Below are positions 34,928-47,001 of a DNA stretch of 64,000 nucleotides, piece after piece (position 1 is the stretch's first letter; each line of letters starts with the position of its first letter). The position numbers and the translations under genes were made by a program. The notes under the pieces are model-generated. The model was not told the DNA's origin and did not search any database. It worked only from the letters and a program-made list of their open reading frames with translations. The stretch is taken from assembly GCA_030272155.1 (NCBI GenBank), contig CP126198.1, forward strand, positions 1,736,001 to 1,800,000. Reading direction: 5' to 3'. The stretch is from Tetradesmus obliquus. Taxonomy: Eukaryota; Chlorophyta; Chlorophyceae; Sphaeropleales; Scenedesmaceae.

Positions 34928-35441
34928 GAGTGATGGGCTAGCGCTGCTATGCCTCACAGCATAAAGTTTGTTGAGAGCGTTTCATGGCCAATTTCTGAAG
35001 CAAGAAACCTGGCGGTGTGTATGCCAGGGGTGCCCTGTTGGGCAGCAGCAGTTTGCGCGGGGTGTCTCGGCGTGTTGGGATGGTCACCCGGTGAGGTGGT
35101 AGCGCGCTACCTTGATTCTTGTCGCATGTAACAATGCGGTGATTTTAATGCTTTCTGCGCATTGAGAAGGCCCGACAGCGACGGTCTAGCACAAAGATTT
35201 TGCTGCTAGTGCGATTATGTTGCGGTAACGCCCTCCCGAAGTAAACACATTTTTAGTTTGATGGATGTATTAGATGAGTTTTCTGTGCAAAACGCGCACG
35301 GTGAAGATATTTAGGACCTAGATAACTTAACGCCTTCAGCGCCTTATCATTCCCATATGATCCCGCTCTCCCCCGCATACACGTGCCTTATGCGAGATTA
35401 GACTGCAGTGTAAATTTACAGTCTAACCGCAGACAGTCAAG
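34928..35441 (+). promoter_or_regulatory. TML 3' flank and starch synthase promoter region
   Basis: Holds the TML 3' UTR with TGTAA at 35127, then an AT-richer stretch (~35200-35350) before the starch synthase ATG. No defined promoter element is recognised. Confidence 0.5.
35127..35131 (+). terminator. TGTAA motif, TML gene
   Basis: TGTAA 200 nt after the TML stop codon. Confidence 0.5.
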
Positions 35442-38400
35442 ATGCTGGCAGCACAGCAGAAGGCAGCTCAGAAGGCAGCCATGGCCTCGGCCATGCAGGC
35501 AGCACCTCGCGTGGCCACTGGCCGTAGCGTGGTTGCCAGCCGCACCATGTCCATGGGCGGTGCCAGGCCAATGAACGCACCAGCAGTGGCTCAGCGCGCT
35601 GCAGTGAGGAGGGCAACCCGCGTGCTGGTCAGCGCCATCGCCAACGGCGCTACTGCTCCCGTGGAGAAGACCTCCAACCCCATGAACATTGTGTTCGTGT
35701 CTGCCGAGGTGCGCAGCGATCTGGACCCACCTGCAACCCCAGTCATCCTCAGTCAGCCCGAGTTCCCATTTCACAGCCAACAGACATGATGCCGGGCAGA
35801 TCAAGCGCTCAAACGATGCATACATATATTTTATACTTGACAGTAGAGTGGCAGCATCCCATGTGGGCTCTGCAGTGGTGGTCAGGCAGTAGTGCCAGTG
35901 CTGTAGTACAGCAGTAGCACTGCAGGAAACACATTCTGGCAAGCCCACCTGACATGCTCACACCAGGCAGCCTACTAGGACTTGCTCTACCATATCACAG
36001 CATCCCAACCAGCGCTGCATGTGACTTTCGCGCTTGATGCATTGCGTACTATGCGGGCTCATGTGTGCCTGTGTCGCTGCTGCTGCAGGTTGCGCCCTGG
36101 TCCAAGACCGGTGGTCTGGGTGATGTGGTGGGTGGGCTGCCCATTGAGCTGGCCAAGAGGGGCCACAAGGTCATCACCATTGCCCCCAGGTGAGCCTCGC
36201 AGCATGCAGGCTTCTCAGATTCCACTGGCAGCCCCTTGCTGCTCCAGTGGTCACTGCCTGAGCACGGCAGTCATGGAAGATGATGTCGCCTGCTCAAAAA
36301 CAATGTTTGCATATATGTTTTATGTTTGAGATGCATGGGAAGGCCTTTCAGCTTGTGCGAGGGAGATGCCCGCCTCTCGACCCAGCTGGCTGAAGGGAAG
36401 CCTACCATCCCCTTGTGCATGCTCGTGCCTCAACGCCTGCTGCAATGCCTTTTTGAATATGCAGGTATGACCAGTACAGCGACTGCTGGGACACCTCCGT
36501 GGTGAGTGATCGCAGCATGCGTCCGTGGTCGCCCGCAGCCCTAGTGTGCCACCGGCTCAGGTGCTTATCCAGTTCGTATCTCGACTGCAGGTTGTGAACG
36601 TGGATGGCGAGTCCGTGCGCTTCTTCCACGCCATCAAGTCTGGCGTGCACCGTGTGTTCATCGACCACCCCTGGTGAGTTGATGAGCTGATCCACATCCC
36701 CTTTTTTTGTCGTTACGATCAACCGATGCAATGCTTTACAGAACGTGTCGCGAGTTACGCATGTCCTCTCAGTCAATGGCGCTACCTTCCCCCAGTGCTG
36801 TGCTCTGTCGACACTTTCGGCCCTTTGCAGCATCGTGATCCTTCTGTTTGCTTGCTCACAGGTTCCTGGCCAAGGTGTGGGGCAAGACCGGCAGCAAGCT
36901 GTACGGCAACCGCTCCGGCAGCGACTTCATCGACAACCACAAGCGCTTCACCATGTTCTGCAAGGCAGCCATTGAGAGCGTGAGGGCCCTGCCATTCGGC
37001 CCAGGAGAGGACTGCGTGTTCGTGGCCAACGACTGGCACTCAGCGCTGATCCCTCTGATCATCAAGGTGTGTGCGTGCACACCTCCCTGGCAGTTGCAAC
37101 TTGCAACTGTCAGCTGAAAACCCTGGAGCGGCCAGTCTGCTCTATCTGTTTGTTGTCCTACGCAATCGTGCCTGCTTTTTGTTTGTCACCTCCTGCAAAT
37201 TCTAATCTTGCTGTGCGTGAGCATCCTGTAACACTCCTGCTCTGCTGCTCCCGCTGTCCCTGCTTGCAGGACGTGTACCAGCCCCGCGGCCAGTTCAAGA
37301 ACGCCAAGGTGGCCTACTGCATCCACAACATCGCCTTCCAGGGCCGCTTCTGGCCCGAGTCCTTCAAGGACATGCAGCTGCCGCAGTCCACCATGTCCAA
37401 GCTGGGCTTCATTGATGGCTACAGCAAGGTATTTGACGAGAAGAACCCTCTGGACGATGACGAGAAGCCCAGCGACAGCTGGAGCGGCCCCTTCAACAAG
37501 CTCAACTGGATGAAGGTGTGTGCTGTGTTCTTGCCATCCTGCTGTCTTGATAGCAATGCTGTTGTGGCCAGCTGCAATTGAGTCCTGCAGCCCCTCAGTT
37601 CTGCAGCCCCTTGGAGAGTGGGTGCTGCTTTCCTGCAAGGCTGTCTTGGACCCTCGCAAGTGATGTCTTTTCCGCCTCAGCAACCCACAGCAGTGACAGC
37701 AACAGCTTGTTCCTTTGGTGTCCACGTCACTGGTGATCAGTCTCATCAACGTTCCCGTGCTTACCATCACCTGCTGCTGCTGCTGCTGCTCTTCCTACAG
37801 GCCGGCATCCTGGCAGCCGACAAGGTGCTGACTGTTTCACCCAACTACGCCAGCGAGATCGGCAGCGGCCCCGACAAGGGCGTGGAGCTGGACAGCATCA
37901 TCCGCATGGTGAGCAAGCGTCAGATTATGTAGTAAATCATTCAGCAAAACTGCGTAGGCAGCAGCCTTGAGAAAGGTGTGAGAGCTGGACAGCATCATCC
38001 GAATGGTGTGCATGCGTGGACTGCACAGCGCGTCACTTTTGAGGGGTTCGTACCATGGCAGCAGCTTGCATTGTGGCAGCTGTGTTGGCCCAGCACGGGT
38101 GCAGCAGTTGCCGGCGTACACAGAACTGGCAGTGATGCTGATAACAAGTGGCAGGCATTATTGAGCGCTTAGTGTTCAAGTATCCACATGCCATGTCTTT
38201 AGGTTGCATGCAGAGTCTGATTTATCACGGCCAATCGCTGTCTGCATGCAGGCTGGCGGCGCTGAGGGTATTGTGAACGGCATGGACGTGACCGAGTGGA
38301 ACCCCAAGACCGACAAGTACGTGCCCGTCAAGTACGACCGCAACAGCGTGTTCGAGGGCAAGGCAGCAGCCAAGGCAGCGCTGCAGGCCGAGGCAGGCCT

Positions 38401-40000
38401 GCCAGTGGACCCCACTGCGCCGCTGTTCGGCTACATAGGCCGCCTGGAGGAGCAGAAGGGCGTGGACATCCTGCTGTCGGTGAGTGCTGCTGCTGCTGCG
38501 TTCTGCTTTGGTTGTGTGCTGCTGCCAGAGCCCTTCTCCTACTCAAATTGTTGCTTTTGCGAGCTCATGGCTTCTGCTGATGTGACCTGTGGAGAGGTCA
38601 ACCTAATGAGGTTAGGTGCACGATCGCCCTCTCTGCAAATTTTAGACTCTCCTCTAGCCTTCATTTCACCTTGATGTTGCTGATGGTGCCTCCTTCATCT
38701 GCCTTGCAGGCGCTGCCCAAGATCAGCAACGCGCAGGTCATCATCCTGGGCACCGGCAAGGCCAAGTACGAGCAGCTGGTCAAGTCCATGGCCACCAAGA
38801 ACCCCAACTTCAAGGGCGTGGTCAAGTTCTCCGCACCCATGGCGCACCAGATCACAGCCGGCGCTGACTTCATCCTGGTGCCCTCCAGGTGCGGAGAGTG
38901 GCGCTGCTGTGTGCTGTGCTTTGCTGTGTTGTGCATCAGCAAAGTGACTGGCTGGGTGCACAGCAGCACGTGTTGTGCTGCAGCCTGAGAGTGAGCAGCA
39001 AGGAAGAGCTGGCTTCCAGTGCACAGGCTGCTTTTCTGTACTAGGGCTGTCTCCCTGGCTGTTATCTAGTCAACCCCAGCAACTTTCAACATCCTGCATC
39101 TACACATCGTTTACTGACGCCAACACCTTGCTGGTCATCTGCCTTTCGCTGCACAGGTTCGAGCCCTGCGGCCTGATCCAGCTGCAAGCCATGCAGTACG
39201 GCACCCTTTACTAATGCCAAACCCCTCTTGCACATACCTGCTCCATTTTTACTCGTGACAGGTTCGAGCCCTGCGGCCTGATCCAGCTGCACGCCATGCA
39301 GTACGGCACCGTGCCCGTGGTGGCCTCCACCGGCGGCCTGGTCGACACTGTGAAGGAGGGCGTCACTGGCTTCCACATGGGCGCATTCGACCCAGACAGG
39401 CTCAACCCCGCTGACGCCGACGCAGTGGCAGCCACCGTCAGCCGCGCAGCGCAGGTGAGATATTGTTATGACAAACACAGCAAAAGTTGAATGAAGCCAA
39501 GTACACTGAAAGAGTGGGTTACGCTCAACAGCACTCAGTGTGGTGTGGCAGAAGACCTGCTGTTGTATTGCTGCCTGGTGCATTTACGTTCAATGCTCCG
39601 CCAAGCTTCAAGTTCTGAGCACAGTCCTCAATATGTCAAACCAACCATATCTTACTAGCCACTTCCACGTCACTTCAATCTATCCCCGCAGGTCTTCCAG
39701 ATCCCAAGTTCAGGGAGATGGTCAAGAACTGCACTGCTGGCCACCTCTTCGCCTTCCCCACGCTTGACGTCACGCTGACACCAAAACATTATGTTTCCAA
39801 TGTTGCGTCCGCAGGTCTTCCAGACCCCCAAGTTCAGGGAGATGGTGAAGAACTGCATCAGCCAGGACCTGTCCTGGGCGGCCCCCGCCAAGAAGTGGGA
39901 GGCCATCCTGGAGGAGGTGTCCCGCGGCTGCACCGCTGCCCCAGCCAAGAAGGCCAGCGTGCCCACACCCGTGCAGAAGCAGATCCCCGTGCGCGCCTAA
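35442..40000 (+). CDS. GBSS1: Granule-bound starch synthase, chloroplast
   Basis: Exons: 35442-35708, 36089-36189, 36465-36501, 36591-36673, 36862-37066, 37270-37515, 37801-37908, 38252-38479, 38710-38888, 39262-39454, 39815-40000; 611 codons in frame, the usual length of the family. Residues 1 to ~77 are an Ala/Arg/Ser-rich chloroplast transit peptide. The GT5 catalytic domain starts [20 protein letters not shown], with the ADP-glucose-binding KTGGL at ~95-99. The C-terminal GT-B lobe has [32 protein letters not shown] and STGGL (~507-511). It elongates amylose on the starch granule in the plastid by transferring glucose from ADP-glucose. The C-terminal tail ends in [10 protein letters not shown]. 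No key residue is missing. Three of its introns carry partial exon duplicates. Confidence 0.97.
37975..38008 (+). repeat. Decoy copy of GBSS exon 7 end plus donor
   Basis: GAGCTGGACAGCATCATCCG plus AATG and a GTGTGC donor repeats the end of exon 7 (37887-37908) about 98 bp downstream. Confidence 0.9.
39130..39260 (+). repeat. Decoy copy of GBSS exon 10 start
   Basis: Acceptor plus the first 47 nt of exon 10 are duplicated at 39157-39203 with one mismatch (GCAAGCC for GCACGCC). It then runs into TTTACTAATGCC, an in-frame TAA. The duplicated unit is about 105 bp of intron end plus exon start. Confidence 0.95.
39690..39740 (+). repeat. Decoy copy of GBSS exon 11 start
   Basis: Acceptor plus GTCTTCCAGATCCCAAGTTC copies the start of exon 11 (39815) at 123 bp spacing. 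A 1-nt deletion and substitutions break the frame, so it cannot replace the real exon. Confidence 0.95.
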
Positions 40001-40532
40001 GCAGCTTGCTGCGGGGTTTGCTGGCTGGATGGATTGGCGTCTTGCAGGAGCAGCGTTATGCTGGATCTTGCTGGGTTGAATGACAGTGGAGGAGGTGTGC
40101 TGCTGCCGAGCAAGTGCTGGCGTGTGCGTGATACCTCTTGGAACAACAACAGGCATTGAGCAGCAGCAGCAGCGTGTGTGTGGATGTGGATGGTATGCTG
40201 CTTGGTGAGTCACATGTTGTGGCTTCAGTCTTTCCTTGTTCTTGATACCGTACATACAAAACCGATGAAGCGAGAGGAAACAGCAGCAGGGTGGGCCTGC
40301 CACTCGTGTGGCATGCAGCACCAGGGTTTGTGTTATAACACATAATAACACTGCTGCTAGTGGTGCTGAGTGTGTGTGGTGTCAGCTGCATGTTGGTTGT
40401 TGTACCGTCCTATGTTAGTCTCATGTTAGTAAATAACATGTTAGTGTTATCACAGTTTCGAGTGGCCGCTGCCTGCTGCTGCAGCGTCGGAACGCTGGCT
40501 GCTGCAGGGCACAAGCATTGCGTGGCGGTTAC

Positions 40533-40557
40533 TGTAAATCAGATTTCTGGGTTGTAA
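40533..40557 (+). terminator. Paired TGTAA motifs, GBSS gene
   Basis: Two TGTAAATC motifs 20 nt apart, ~535 nt after the stop codon; together a good candidate polyadenylation site. Confidence 0.55.
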
Positions 40558-41604
40558 ATCATGCATAATGCGTGTTGTTAGCTGGTCTTGTGCTGCGGGT
40601 GGGAGCGAAGAGAAGGACGGCTGTTGGTGTGCAGGCAGCAGAGGCTGCAGAGGTGCCTGCCAGCGCCCTATGAGCAGTTGTGCATTGTTTTCTGTTGCGC
40701 ATGTTGCAGGCTTGGGTAAGGTGGACGCAAAACGAACTGTTCGTTCGTGTCCTCTGTACGCTGAGCCAAATGCTGCAGCAGATTAGTAATCGGCCCATCA
40801 GGCTGCGAGGTCGTGTGGTTTTTGAACCATTCAGGAACCAACAAAGTGTGTCCTGCACAGATGTTGTCAGACGTGTCAGCTGCACTTATCCTGTGAGAAA
40901 TGGCATCATGCATTGCGCATCAACTGCCTTGGTTTCTGCGCGAGCTTTGCTCAGTTGGTGGTGTTTGTCCTTGGTGAATGTGAGTGCTATGTGCTGTCAG
41001 AGTGATGCGAGGAGATGTGCAGCAGCAGTGTGTGTGCAAGGGGCATCCAGCCTTGCTTTTGTCTGCAGCGCAGCACAGGCAGCAGTCATTTCATGCTGCT
41101 TGTTGCTGCCTGCTTGCAAGCGCACAGTTTTTTTCTCCGGAGGCGCTGCCTCTGTGCAGCCCACACTTGTGCGTGGGCGCACATGCAGTAGCAAGGGCAG
41201 ATCTACACCAACAGCTTTGAAGTTTTGCCGGGCGGACAGCCACTGTTAGGCAACACTCCAGGACAACTGTCTAGCCATGCATGCATTGTTCCAGGCACTG
41301 AGATGGCAGAAACAGATGCGCAATGCTGCTGGCTGTGCTTACATTGCGTCACAACAACATGCCATGCAGCACATGCTGATCGGGCGGGCGAGTGCTCACT
41401 TAGAGAGAGTGTGTGTGTTTTTGCCTCATCTTGATGCGCCAGTGTGCAGAGGGCGCACACTTGTGTGTGGGATTGCTGAGCTGTTACGTAACAGTTGGGA
41501 TGGCTGTTACGACAGCGTCATTTGAGTGTGGGGTACGCTGCTGCTGGCCATACGTACGTCTGCTGTGTTTGGCCATCACCTAGCTGAGAGATGCTAGCAT
41601 CCTG

Positions 41605-41609
41605 TTACA
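41605..41609 (-). terminator. TGTAA motif, membrane-protein gene
   Basis: TGTAA on the minus strand ~347 nt after the stop at 41956. Confidence 0.4.
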
Positions 41610-41955
41610 CGTGTGAGGTGGAAGCGCCCCTCAGGGCCTTGCTCCCACACAGCCGAGTGATATAAACCAAACCTCAGAACGGTCTTGCCAACCTCTGGTG
41701 GTTCCGACGTCGACGTTCATGCATCAAGTAGCGACTGCAATCGTCACTGACACTGAGCGGCTCAAAGCAGCAGTGGCAGCTGAAAAGGGAAACACTCCTG
41801 TCAGGGGCCACAAAACGCGTGCTGCCAACCTGCGTGCAAGTTCAGCGCACAGTCCTGACGAGCTCGAGTCATTCTACAAAACAGGCGGCCATACACCTGC
41901 AACTCTTGACACCTGCACTGATTGCTGTTGTCAATGCTGCCAGCACGTGCTGACC

Positions 41956-44900
41956 TCAAGAATTAGCCAATATAGAGTCCACTCTGGATGCATCATCCCC
42001 TCTGTTGCCTTCGCTGCCGCTGCGCTCTTCAATTGCCACCCCTTGAAGCTGCTGCTGCTGCTGCCCCTGCACGGCTGCCTGTCCAGCTGCCAAGCCACCC
42101 ACCTTCTCCCGGACCCCCTTCAACCTCTCAGCTGCTGCACCAGCCGCCGTCCCTGCTCGCTCCCTCAAACCCTGAACCCTCTCCCCCAACTCCGCCTGCT
42201 GAACCCTAGACCCTAGCTGCTGCGCCGCAGACTCTAAACCCTTGCCTGCTGCCTGCAGGCCTGCCTGCAGCTCCTGCTGCTCTGGAAGGGCCTCCTTGGC
42301 TCGTTCTGCTAGGCCCTTACCAGCAGCAGCAGCACGCTTGCCCAACCCTTTCAGTGCATCCAAAGCTGCCTGTGCTGCTGCGGGCTGCTCTGCTGCGCGT
42401 GAGTTGGCAACAGCTGGATTGGGCGCCTGCTGCAGCTGCTGCTTGCGGCTGCTGTCGCTTGCTGCCTGCCGCCGATCTTCGCCGGCATCAGTATTGTTGT
42501 CAGCTGCCTTGTATTGCAGCTGCTGCTCCCTGCTGCTGCTTCTTTCACCAGCATCCCGCTGCTGCTGCTGCTGCTGCTGCCGCGGCTGCCTGCCATCCAC
42601 CACAGCGGCCGGCAGCAGCTTCCTCTCATAACTGTTACTTTTGTAACTGTCGTCATCATCGCCATCAAGCTCCAGCACGCGCTGTTTGAAGGCCGCGCCG
42701 GCCCTGCCCAGCTGCTTAGCCACCACTTGTTGCCCAGGAAGCTTCGGCAGCTGCGGCTGCGGCAGCTGCACCAGGCCAGCTTGCACAGCCAGCAGCAGTA
42801 GCACTCCTGCAGACATAGCAGCGTTGCAGAGTTATGATTGCATGCAGCAATCAGAGCTGTACCAGTCCAGCTTGCACAGCCAGCAGCAGCAGCACTCCTG
42901 CAGGCATAGCAGCGTTGCAGAGTTATGATTGCATGCAGCAATCAGAGCTGTACCAGTCCAGCTTGCACAGCCAGCAGCAGCAGCACTCCTGCACACACAT
43001 GGCTGAAAAGTTGCCAGGCACGTAAGGGAATCAGGCACAGGTTGCCGCCCGCATCACACCCGCTATCCCTGCACATACAAACATACTGACATCTGGATTG
43101 GCAATCGCTCTGTCAACATCTGGAGAGCAGCCCCCATTAGGCCCTCACAATCATCAACAGCCCAACATATGCTAGCCTGCAGCTGTCTTTTGCTCTCCTC
43201 ACTTGCCATGGCGCTGCCCGCCAGTATGCCTGGCACCATGGCAGCATGCAGGATGCACAACCCCCATCACCACAAGCCGCCTCACCTACGAGTGCGCTGC
43301 CAGCCAGTATGTCTGGCCCCAGCAGCACGCCAGCAGCCACCACCACACCCACACTGGATGTTGAGCCCCATGCATTTATGCAGGCTTTGCAACTTTCAAC
43401 TCCACAGCGACACAAACAGCATGCTAATGAAGACAAGCTCTTTCAAGGTACAAGACTGACCCACACAGATTTGCTTGACGACATTGAAAAACACTTGATT
43501 GCATTGCCGCCTCACCTACGAGTGCGCTGCCCGCCAGTATGTCAGGCCCCAGCAGCACGCCAGCAGCCACCACCACACCCACACTGGATGCAGCCAGTGC
43601 GCTGCCCATCACCGGCATGATCCTTGGCCCCAACCATGATATGCATTATCAAACTCAAAAACATTATGGAAGGCATGCGATGAAGATTACGATGAAGCCA
43701 TGCCGGTAAAGAGTAATTGTGAAACACCCTGAGAACCTCACCTACTAGTGCGCTGCCTGCCAGTATGTCAGGCCCCAGCAGCACGCCAGCAGCCACCACC
43801 ACGCCCACACTGGATGCAGCAGGATGCTCCTTGACAAACTCCAGCACCGTATAAATGCTGCTGGCGGTGGCTTCGGGATGGGAGATTGCAAGGTAGGCCA
43901 GCAGCGCCGCTATGGCGGGGTAGAGCAGGTAGCTGATGGCCAGCTGTGTATGGGTGAGTGGGTGAGGACAGATCAAGGTGGGAACAGGTTAGGTGATAAG
44001 ATGGGTTGAGAAGGTGGGACAGGTGTGATGGGGAATGTTGGCCAGCAGCAGCAGCAGCAGCAGCGGCGGGGTGCTCCTTGACAAACTCCAGCAGCGTGTA
44101 GATGCTGCTGGCGGTGGCCTCGGGGTGGGAAATGGCCAAGTATGCGAGCAGAGCTGCGATGGCGGGGTACAGCAGGTAGCTGATGGCCAGCTGCAAATAT
44201 AGGGTGGAGGCGTGGGCGAGGACAGATGAAAGTGGGAACAGGTCAGGCAATGAGATGGGCTGAGAAGGTGAGAAAGGTGTGAAAATGGGTTGGCCATCTG
44301 CGCGTGCAAGCGCTAGTGCGAGACATGAAATGCTGGCTAGGTAGGACAGCAGTGCTGCGATGGCGGTGGCAAGATGGTGGCAATGGTTGAGATGGCGAGA
44401 AATGGTGAAAGAGGAGGGGAGGGAACAAAATGGCAGCCAGCAGCTCTAAGATGCCTATGTCTGCACTACAGCAGATAGGGTATACTGATGCGCTTGCTTG
44501 GCTTACGCTGACACCCACTCTCATTGTGTCGGCTTCCACCCGCCTGCTGCCATGCTAAACCCTTTTTCACACCAGCAGGCAGCAGCAGCTGCTGCTATCA
44601 CTACATACACTGCAGCTGCAGTGCTCACCCTTATAAGCTTGGGGAACAGCAGTAGCGCCAGCACTGCTGCGCCAACCGCCAGCACTGGCGAGTGCAGCAC
44701 CGAATGCAGCGGACTGTTGTCAACCAGGAAGTCAGGCACATACACCTCTTTATGTGCTCTAACGCCCACTGTCATAGTGCCTGCTTCAACCCACCTGCTG
44801 CTATGGTACCTCCCCTTCCACCCCAGCAGACAGCAGCAGCTGCTACTAACACCGCATACACTGCAGCTGCCAATGCTTACCCGAATGAGCTTGGGGAACA

Positions 44901-45342
44901 GCAGCAGCGCCAGCACCGCTGCGCCAACTGCTAGCACTGGCGAGTGCAGCACTGAATCCAGAGGGTTGTTGTCAACCAGGAAGTCAGGCACATCAACCTC
45001 TATCTTGGCAGCAGCAGCGCTGCCAGCCGCTGAGGCAAAGTGTGCAGTAGCAAGGAGGACACTGCTTGCTGCTGCTTCTGCAGCTGTTGCTGCTGGGGTT
45101 GTTGGCGCTGACGGTTGGGTTGTTGAGGTCTGCCTGGTCTGCAACGCACTGCTGCTGCTGCTGCTGCTGCTGCTGCATGTAGTAGAGGAGTTGCCCTCTA
45201 GCAACAAGCATGATGACTGTAGCACGTCATGCGTTCTTTGCTGCTGCAGTGAAATGCTGTTGGTGACACAGCGACGCCTGTGTGCCCCTGCTGCTGCTGT
45301 TGCTGCTGCTGCAGGCAGCTGTGCACGCCTGTGACACTGCAC
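41956..45342 (-). CDS. Four-helix membrane protein with amphipathic C-terminal tail, family unknown
   Basis: Three exons (45342-44881, 43943-43742, 42806-41956) sum to 505 codons in frame. The N-terminus (Ser/Thr/Ala-rich, several Arg, no early acid) could be a plastid transit peptide. Four hydrophobic segments follow: VLAVGAAVLALLLFPKLI, LAISYLLYPAIAALLAYLAI, VGVVVAAGVLLGPDILAGSA, VLLLLAVQAGL. The last ~280 residues are soluble: a charged, Gln-rich stretch, then Ala/Gly/Glu/Lys repeats (KGLGKRAAAAGKGLAERAKEA, LRERAGTAAGAAAERLKGVR) that would make amphipathic helices like those of lipid-surface proteins. I infer a plastid inner-membrane or thylakoid protein. I do not recognise the family. The closed reading frame and the duplicated exon ends support it as a real gene. 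Confidence 0.72.
42855..43000 (-). repeat. Two decoy copies of exon 3 start (91-bp tandem)
   Basis: GAGTGCTGCTGCTGCTGGCT after an acceptor recurs twice at 91-bp spacing (from ~42896 and ~42987), ahead of the real exon at 42806. These two units are almost identical to each other. Confidence 0.92.
43188..43612 (-). repeat. Three decoy copies of exon 2 end plus donor
   Basis: The stretch encoding GVVVAAGVLLGPDILAGSAL with its donor recurs near 43600-43509, 43365-43283 and (short) 43230-43190. If included it would add extra membrane segments. Confidence 0.88.
44035..44195 (-). repeat. Decoy copy of exon 2 start
   Basis: A 135-nt copy of the first two thirds of exon 2 with its acceptor, encoding the same LAISYLLYPAIAALLAYLAI helix. 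It ends in a GCTGCTGCT run instead of continuing. Confidence 0.92.
44630..44765 (-). repeat. Decoy copy of exon 1 end plus donor
   Basis: Repeats the last ~125 nt of exon 1 (encoding VPDFLVDNSPLHSVLHSPVL...FPKLIR) with a GTGAGC donor. The real donor is GTAAGC after 44881. Confidence 0.92.
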
Positions 45343-45786
45343 AGCATACCCAGACAGCAGCGCAGTAGCTCAACCGAACGTGTCATGTAACCAGGCATGC
45401 ACTGCTCTCGCTACCGAGAGCGTAAACAAGCGAGGTGTGAAGACTTGCAGGAAGCATGTTCACAGCAGCAACAGCAGCAAGGCATCCCACCTGCACCACG
45501 CCCCGGATCGTCATCAGCCCGTTCCGTGTGGTACATTGACTCGCTCGAACATTATTCTCTGCGTTTGGTGAGATTTTGCGTGCTAGATGCATGGCAAAGC
45601 GGATCGTAGACGATGCTGAGCTGTCACGAGCATGAACGGGAACGCTGTCCTCATTCGGCGCAGCAGTACCCAAGCTGCGTTCAGTATAAGCGGAATTGCC
45701 ACATACACGTAGCAACACGACAATCTGGTGACAGTGAGACACGTTACACCGCTACAGGAGGTGTAGGGTTGTTTAGGGTCGAGCAT
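45343..45786. other. Short gap between two minus-strand genes
   Basis: The 444 bases must hold the 3' end of the APR-like gene (TGTAA at 45748-45744, only ~40 nt past its stop) and the promoter of the membrane-protein gene. Nothing else is recognised. Confidence 0.5.
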
Positions 45787-45948
45787 TTAGGAGACTGCAG
45801 TCACACCAGGATTGCTGGTGGTGCTGGGAGTGGCACTGCTACTGGCTGCACCACCTTCTAACACCACCACTTCACCCCCTGCTGCTGTTGCTGCTTCTGC
45901 TGCTGCTGGTCCAGCAGCAGCATTCCCTTCTGCTGCAGCTGCTAGTGG

Positions 45949-46007
<59 letters not shown>

Positions 46008-46970
46008 GTTTCCACTGTTGCCGCAGCCACCACAGCGCCCTGCACGCCTGCATCAATCAGCAGGAACACAGCAAGCCCAGTAAGCGGCAGCAGCAGCAAG
46101 CAGCACCTTCCAAAGGGCTTTGCATCCCCTGACCAACACCACAGCACAACAACAATCGACCCACACGGTGCGGGCCACAGCGCTCCACAGCAAACAGCCT
46201 CAAAAACACTCACGGCACTACCAAGAAGACCACACTTAGCCTGGACGCATAGCGGCTCACATCATCTCCAGACTTGCAAACGCTAGAAGCCCATATTCCA
46301 CTGCACCCAGCACAGCACAAACATTGCACTTGTAAAGCTCACCAGGAAAGCCACGCTGAATCAGACAAGCAAGCACACATTGCACAACCAAGGCTACAAA
46401 TCCTCAACCCAAGAGCATGCATTACACCGCACACAGGACAGCCAAACATTTCTTTGATAGATAAGACATTATTATACCAAAACACTCACCAGGAAGGCCA
46501 CATTGAGCCAGAAGAAAGCTGCGTGCTGCTGCCTCAACAGCTCCTCCACTGTGGCCTCACCATCCCCACCTCACACAACCAAACCTTCAAACCTAAGACG
46601 CATGCATCACACTGCACCTAGGACTGCCAACCATTCAATTGTTTTGATAACATCAACTCTTCAGACACTTACCAGGACAGCCAACAATGCAACATCTGAT
46701 ACTATACAGTCTTTAGTAAATTGATAAATTATATTCTAAAAACACTCACCAGGAACGCCACGCTGAGCCAGAAGAATGCTGCGTGCTGCTGCCCCGACAG
46801 CTCCTCCACTGTGGCCTCACCATCCCATCGGGGGCAGCTCCAGCCGCCACACACCTGCTGCTGCTGCTGTTGCTGGTGGCTGGCAGCAGCGTCAGCACCC
46901 CCAGCAGCGCACGAGCCTGCGCTGCTGTTGTCAACGCCAGCAGAGCTGTTGCTGCTGCTGGCGTTGAGCA

Positions 46971-47001
<31 letters not shown>

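Larger units (their letters stand above)
40001..41955. other. Convergent gap after GBSS; no gene recognised
   Basis: Contains the GBSS 3' UTR, with TGTAA at 40533 and 40553, and the 3' flank of the opposing membrane-protein gene (TGTAA at 41609-41605). The short open frames in between show no domain and do not form multi-exon models. Confidence 0.6.

Noticed and set aside
42160-42240. Telomere-like CCCTAAA repeats
   Set aside because: CCCT-rich words occur, but they are irregular and are coding sequence of the membrane protein on the minus strand.
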